The notes beneath the pieces are model-generated. The model did no database searches. It was not told where the DNA came from and worked only from the letters and a program-made list of their open reading frames with translations. The position numbers and the translations under genes are program-made. Shown one piece after another: positions 5,880-9,477 of a DNA stretch of 9,477 nt. The DNA is taken from positions 1-9,477 of the forward strand of contig CAZLGG010000136.1 in assembly GCA_964559135.1 (NCBI GenBank). The letters run 5' to 3'. Numbering within the stretch: the first letter of the stretch is position 1; every line of letters begins with the position of its first letter. This stretch comes from DRQF01 sp964559135. GTDB taxonomy: Bacteria > Planctomycetota > GCA-002687715 > DRQF01.

Positions 5880-8800
5880 TCAGTCGCGGACAGGCCCCCG
5901 GAGCAGCCCGTGGAAATCGTGGAGAACGAGGTAGAGGCAGGGGAGGATGTAGAGGGTGAGAACCGTCCCGAAGGCCAATCCGTAGACGATCGACACAGCC
6001 ATCGGTATCAGGAATTGAGCCTGGAAACTCCGTTCCAGCATGAGGGGAGCGAGCCCCGCGATCGTGGTGATCGACGTGAGAATGATGGGCCGCAAACGAC
6101 CGGTCCCTCCCGCGATGACGGCGTCGAACAGACCCTCGCCTTCCAGGCGTTTCTTGTTCACGAGGTCGACGAGAATGAGACTGTCGTTCACGACGATTCC
6201 GGCCAGAGCGACACCCCCAATCAAAGACAGGATCGTAAACGGATATCCGGAGATGTAGTGGCCGACGATGGCCCCCACGAGGGAGTAGGGGATGGCCGCC
6301 ATCACGACGAGGGGCTGCGTGTAGGAACGGAAGAGAATCGCGATGATGGCGTAGATGAGGAAGAGCGCGATGGGAAAGCCCAGCTTCAAAGAGGACAAAG
6401 ACTCCCGCGTCTGTTTCTTTCGCCCTTCGAAGGCGACGCTGAGACCCGGAAATCGTTTCCCGATTCCCTCCACTCTTCGGGTGAGATCGGCGGTGATCGC
6501 GTTGACGTTGCCCTTGTCCTCGTCCACCTCGGCGCGGATGGTGACCGCGCGCTGTTCGTCCACGCGAGCAATGCTGGCATAGGACCGCTGGACGGTCAGG
6601 GCCGCCACCTCCTCCAAGGGGGCACGTCCACCCGACGGCGTTCGAATCCGGAGTCGACCGAGATCCGCCGGCGTGCGCCGAGCCGATTTGGGCAGCAAGA
6701 CCCTTACCTTCACGGCTTCGTCCTGCTCTTGCAGTTCCTGGACCTCGAACCCGAACAACGCGTGGCGAACCTGGGTTGCCAGCGTCCGCGTGTCGAGCCC
6801 GAGAGCGCGCCCGACGGGGTTCAGTTGCAATCGGATCTCCGGCTTCCCGAGAACGAGGTCGTCCTCCACCTCGACGACGCCGGAATAGGTCTCCAATTGC
6901 TCCTCGACCCAGGCGACCCCTTGGCGCAGCGTCTCGACATCCTCTCCCCGGACGAGAATCTCGACGTCCGGCCCCTGGGGGCCGCCGCTTCGTGCGGCGA
7001 AGTGCAATCGCGTCACCCCCGCCTCGAGAGGAATCGACTCCCTCAGATCCGAGAGGATACGCTGCGCCGATCGCAGACCCTCGTCCTCGCGCTCCTCGGC
7101 GGGGAAAAGCTCCACCGTGATCTGCCCGACGGTGGCGGGGTCGGCCGCATCAACACGCCCTCGGTCGCTGAAGGAGGCGCCCACGACGGCAAACGCACTC
7201 TTCGTCTCCGGCATGGTTCGGATCTTCGCCTCGATGGATTCGAGAACCTCCCTGGTCCTCGACTCCGGCGTTCCGGAGGCCATCTCCAGATCGACGACGA
7301 GCGTCTCCGCATCCGTCTCCTGCAAGAGCACGAACGGGACGACGCCGCCCGCGACGAGGCCCAGCACCACGAGCGAAAACGCCACGGCGCCGGCCAAGGA
7401 GACGTAGCGCCAACGCAGAGCGAATCGCAGACTGCGTTGGTAAAAACGGGGGAGCCCTTCCTCGAACACCGCGTGACGCAACCGTCTCATGGCTCCGCTG
7501 AGCCGGCCCACACCTCGCCCTTCGGGGGGCGTCTTCAGATGGGCGAGGTGAGCCGGGAGGATGACCAAGGCTTCGATGAGCGAGATGCTCAGAGCGGCAA
7601 TGACGACGATCGGCAGCTCCTTCATGAAGGCGCCGATGTCGCCCGCAATGAACGCCAGCGGCATGAAAGCCGCCATCGTCGTGAGAACCGCCGCCACGAC
7701 GGGAATGGTCACCTCGCCCGCACCCAGTATCGCCGCCTCGCGACTCGACATCCCGGCGCGGCGTCGTGAGAAGACGTTTTCACCGATCACGATGGCGTCA
7801 TCGACGATGAGCCCCAAGACCACGATGAGGCCGAAAAGGGAGAGCAGGTTGATGCTGGCCCCCATCCAGTCCATGAGTACGAACGTTCCCAAAAACGAGA
7901 TGGGCATGCCCAGAGCGACCCAGAACGCGACGCGAAATTCCAGAAAGAGCGCGAGCGCCAAGGCCACGAGCAGGAGGCCCCAGCGGGCGTTCCGCAGCAT
8001 GAGATCCAGACGCTGCGAGATGAAGCGGGAAAGATCCGTGACGGAGTTCATAGTGATCGCGCCGCCGCGCCGAACTCCCCTGCGCGCCACGAAATCCTTG
8101 ACGGTGGCGGCGATGCGCAGGGCGTCCTCTTCCGGAGCCTTGAAGACCGTCAGAAGGACGGCGGGCTCACCGGCGAAGCTTCCGGACTCGACACGATCCT
8201 CGAACGTCTCCTCGACGCGGGCGATGTCTCCCAGTCGCAACGCCGGCCCATCCGCAGCGCTCTTCACGACGAATTGCTCGATCCGCAGAGCCCGGTCCTC
8301 TTCCCCCACCGTGCGGACACCCACGTTCCCTCGGTCGCCTTCGAGCGTACCGCCGGGCGCATCGATATTGAGTCCCTGAAGGACCTGCCCCACCGACTCG
8401 AACGTCAGACCGTACTCCTCCAGTTTCTGCGGAAGAACGGTGACGTGAATCTCCCGTCTTCGTCGCCCCGTCATCTGAACGCGATTGATACCGGGCAGAT
8501 CCAAAAGATCGTTCTTGACCTTCGTCGCGGTGGATTCCAATCGATGCTCGTCGACGGGACCGTGGACCACGACACTGATGACGGGAAAAAAGGGACGGAC
8601 GAGATTCAGCTCCGGCTCCTCCGCATCGGTAGGAAGCTCCGGAGTCACCCGGTCGACCTCGCCTCTGAGATCATCGAGGACGTCTTGGCGATCGAACCCC
8701 CTTTGCACCTCGATGATGGTGGAAGAGAGGCCCTCCGTGATGCGCGACGTCATCCGGCGCACGCCGTCGACGTCCCGAATCTCTCGCTCGAACCTGCGTG

Positions 8801-8990
8801 TGACGGAATCCTCCAGTTCTTCGGGGGAGGTCCCGGGAACGACGACTCTAAGACTGATCTGTTCCGGCTCGAAGTCCGGAAAGAGTTCCTTTCTGAGCGT
8901 GAAGGCCTTGTAGAGCCCTCCGATGATGATGAGCCACATCAACAGATTGACGGCCACCGCGTTGTCGACGGAGAACCGGGAGAGCTTCAT
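5880..8990 (-). CDS. RND efflux transporter permease (AcrB/HAE-1-like)
   Basis: A full-length 1036-aa inner-membrane pump of the resistance-nodulation-division superfamily, the usual size for the AcrB group. TM1 is at about 11-29, followed by a periplasmic porter loop (30-335), TM2-TM7 (about 337-551), a second porter loop (552-868) and TM8-TM12 (869-1023). The TM4 proton-relay motif GLIVDDAIVIGENV (393-406) carries the Asp397-Asp398 pair. TM10 reads GIVVNDSLILVD (931-942), so AcrB's relay Lys is replaced by Asn935 next to Asp936. The RLRPIILTS stretch before TM11 is at 965-973. It works with the adaptor encoded just upstream, with an ATGA start/stop overlap showing translational coupling, and with an outer-membrane channel not seen here. 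GAGG at 8995-8998 (minus strand) precedes the ATG by 4 nt. Proton-driven export is inferred from the family. The substrate cannot be told from sequence; the motif pattern is not that of CusA-type metal pumps. Confidence 0.96.
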   Translation of the reverse strand: MKLSRFSVDNAVAVNLLMWLIIIGGLYKAFTLRKELFPDFEPEQISLRVVVPGTSPEELEDSVTRRFEREIRDVDGVRRMTSRITEGLSSTIIEVQRGFDRQDVLDDLRGEVDRVTPELPTDAEEPELNLVRPFFPVISVVVHGPVDEHRLESTATKVKNDLLDLPGINRVQMTGRRRREIHVTVLPQKLEEYGLTFESVGQVLQGLNIDAPGGTLEGDRGNVGVRTVGEEDRALRIEQFVVKSAADGPALRLGDIARVEETFEDRVESGSFAGEPAVLLTVFKAPEEDALRIAATVKDFVARRGVRRGGAITMNSVTDLSRFISQRLDLMLRNARWGLLLVALALALFLEFRVAFWVALGMPISFLGTFVLMDWMGASINLLSLFGLIVVLGLIVDDAIVIGENVFSRRRAGMSSREAAILGAGEVTIPVVAAVLTTMAAFMPLAFIAGDIGAFMKELPIVVIAALSISLIEALVILPAHLAHLKTPPEGRGVGRLSGAMRRLRHAVFEEGLPRFYQRSLRFALRWRYVSLAGAVAFSLVVLGLVAGGVVPFVLLQETDAETLVVDLEMASGTPESRTREVLESIEAKIRTMPETKSAFAVVGASFSDRGRVDAADPATVGQITVELFPAEEREDEGLRSAQRILSDLRESIPLEAGVTRLHFAARSGGPQGPDVEILVRGEDVETLRQGVAWVEEQLETYSGVVEVEDDLVLGKPEIRLQLNPVGRALGLDTRTLATQVRHALFGFEVQELQEQDEAVKVRVLLPKSARRTPADLGRLRIRTPSGGRAPLEEVAALTVQRSYASIARVDEQRAVTIRAEVDEDKGNVNAITADLTRRVEGIGKRFPGLSVAFEGRKKQTRESLSSLKLGFPIALFLIYAIIAILFRSYTQPLVVMAAIPYSLVGAIVGHYISGYPFTILSLIGGVALAGIVVNDSLILVDLVNKKRLEGEGLFDAVIAGGTGRLRPIILTSITTIAGLAPLMLERSFQAQFLIPMAVSIVYGLAFGTVLTLYILPCLYLVLHDFHGLLRGPVRD

Positions 8991-9477
8991 CGATCCTCGG
9001 CCCTGGGGGATCGGTCGTCACGAATTCGCACCCTCACGTGCGAGGAGCTCGCAATTTTCTCCAGACCGTCCAAGACGAGAAGATCGCCAGACTTCAAGCC
9101 TTCCTTCACGAGAAGGACGCCGGGCAGCGCACGAATGGGATCGACGGGGACCAACTCCACGATGCCGTCCTTGGCGCCGTCCTTGAGATGTACGAGATGA
9201 ACCTCTCCATCCAAGACCGAGGTACGAGGAAGCACGAAAACATCCTCGAAGTGCTGCCCCGCCACCGATCCGAGGACGAAATCGCCCGACGCGATCCGCC
9301 CGGCCCCGCCCTCCTCGGTGATCTCCGCAAAGGCGTCGAAGACCCTTTGATCCGGATCGATGACGGCGGAGGTGCGGGCGAGCTGCCCCCGATAGAGGAT
9401 CTTGTCGCCGCCAGGGAGGCGGCGAACCACGTGGGCCCCCACTCCGACCTCACCGTACACCCGTGCCGGGAGCGAAA
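8987..9477 (-). CDS. RND periplasmic adaptor (membrane fusion protein, HlyD/AcrA-like), C-terminal part, cut by window edge
   Basis: The 162 visible codons are open to the right edge, so the N-terminal signal, hairpin and lipoyl parts lie outside the window. An in-frame GTG at 9460 is not taken as the start because the frame continues upstream without a stop. The visible part carries the adaptor beta-barrel signature SAVIDPDQRVFDAFAEI, corresponding to the 'xDpxtRt' segment of AcrA/MexA-like adaptors, then a Gly/Val-rich barrel (IASGDFVLGSVAG, VFVLPRTSVL) and a membrane-proximal domain ending LKSGDLLVLDGLEKIASSSHVRVRI. Its TGA overlaps the permease ATG (ATGA), the usual adaptor-permease arrangement. 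The role is to bridge the permease and the outer-membrane channel in the periplasm. The operon promoter lies outside the window. Confidence 0.9.
   Translation of the reverse strand, partial: SLPARVYGEVGVGAHVVRRLPGGDKILYRGQLARTSAVIDPDQRVFDAFAEITEEGGAGRIASGDFVLGSVAGQHFEDVFVLPRTSVLDGEVHLVHLKDGAKDGIVELVPVDPIRALPGVLLVKEGLKSGDLLVLDGLEKIASSSHVRVRIRDDRSPRAEDR

Noticed and set aside
5873..5887. GCGAC/GTCGC stem over the permease stop as a terminator
   Set aside because: The stem is five base pairs and is followed by A-rich, not T-rich, sequence on the coding strand.
5910..7769. 619-codon plus-strand open frame opposite the RND permease
   Set aside because: It is antisense to a clear, full-length permease, with charged Arg/Asp/Glu/His-rich composition and no domain, as expected from GC-rich codon bias.

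Overview
The window is GC-rich, gene-dense DNA from a Gram-negative (two-membrane) bacterium. It carries an RND pump with its periplasmic adaptor, a lipobox lipoprotein, a type IV prepilin-like protein and an exported c-type cytochrome. The mix of a YVTN-type propeller/dihaem cytochrome with thrombospondin-3-like repeats, a plastocyanin-like lipoprotein and a PilV-like prepilin with a DxNxDG loop resembles uncultured Planctomycetota, Myxococcota or similar phyla. No marker gene is present, so this placement is only a guess. I see no RNA gene, mobile element, CRISPR array or phage gene.

Left part, plus strand: a 246-aa plastocyanin-like lipoprotein (56-796) is followed after about 100 bp by a type IV prepilin-like protein (898-1809). 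The pilin start is set by a Shine-Dalgarno sequence and the prepilin leader at 898, not by the in-frame TTG at 793. It converges, with 12 bp between stops, on a minus-strand gene for a small multi-pass membrane protein resembling the membrane domain of PuuD/urate-oxidase-N proteins (1822-2433). The 212 bp upstream of that gene hold an operator-like palindrome and a strong 11-bp hairpin.

Right part, minus strand, in transcription order: the C-terminal end of an RND periplasmic adaptor (cut by the right edge), its RND inner-membrane permease (ATGA overlap), then after 84 bp a 1049-aa exported protein. That protein combines a YVTN-like beta-propeller, two CXXCH haem sites of the MauG/cytochrome c peroxidase type, Ca-binding TSP3-like repeats and Ig-like domains. 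The hairpin at 2599-2623 lies just past its stop and is the only visible terminator candidate for this minus-strand run, so the three genes may share a transcript.

Functionally, the adaptor and permease should form an efflux pump with an outer-membrane channel that is not visible here. The dihaem propeller protein and the copper-type lipoprotein are both candidate extracytoplasmic redox proteins, but nothing in the sequence proves they work together. I did not find a clear new defence or mobile system. The most interesting items are the multidomain dihaem protein, its placement behind the efflux pump, and the small stand-alone PuuD-like membrane protein with a histidine cluster.
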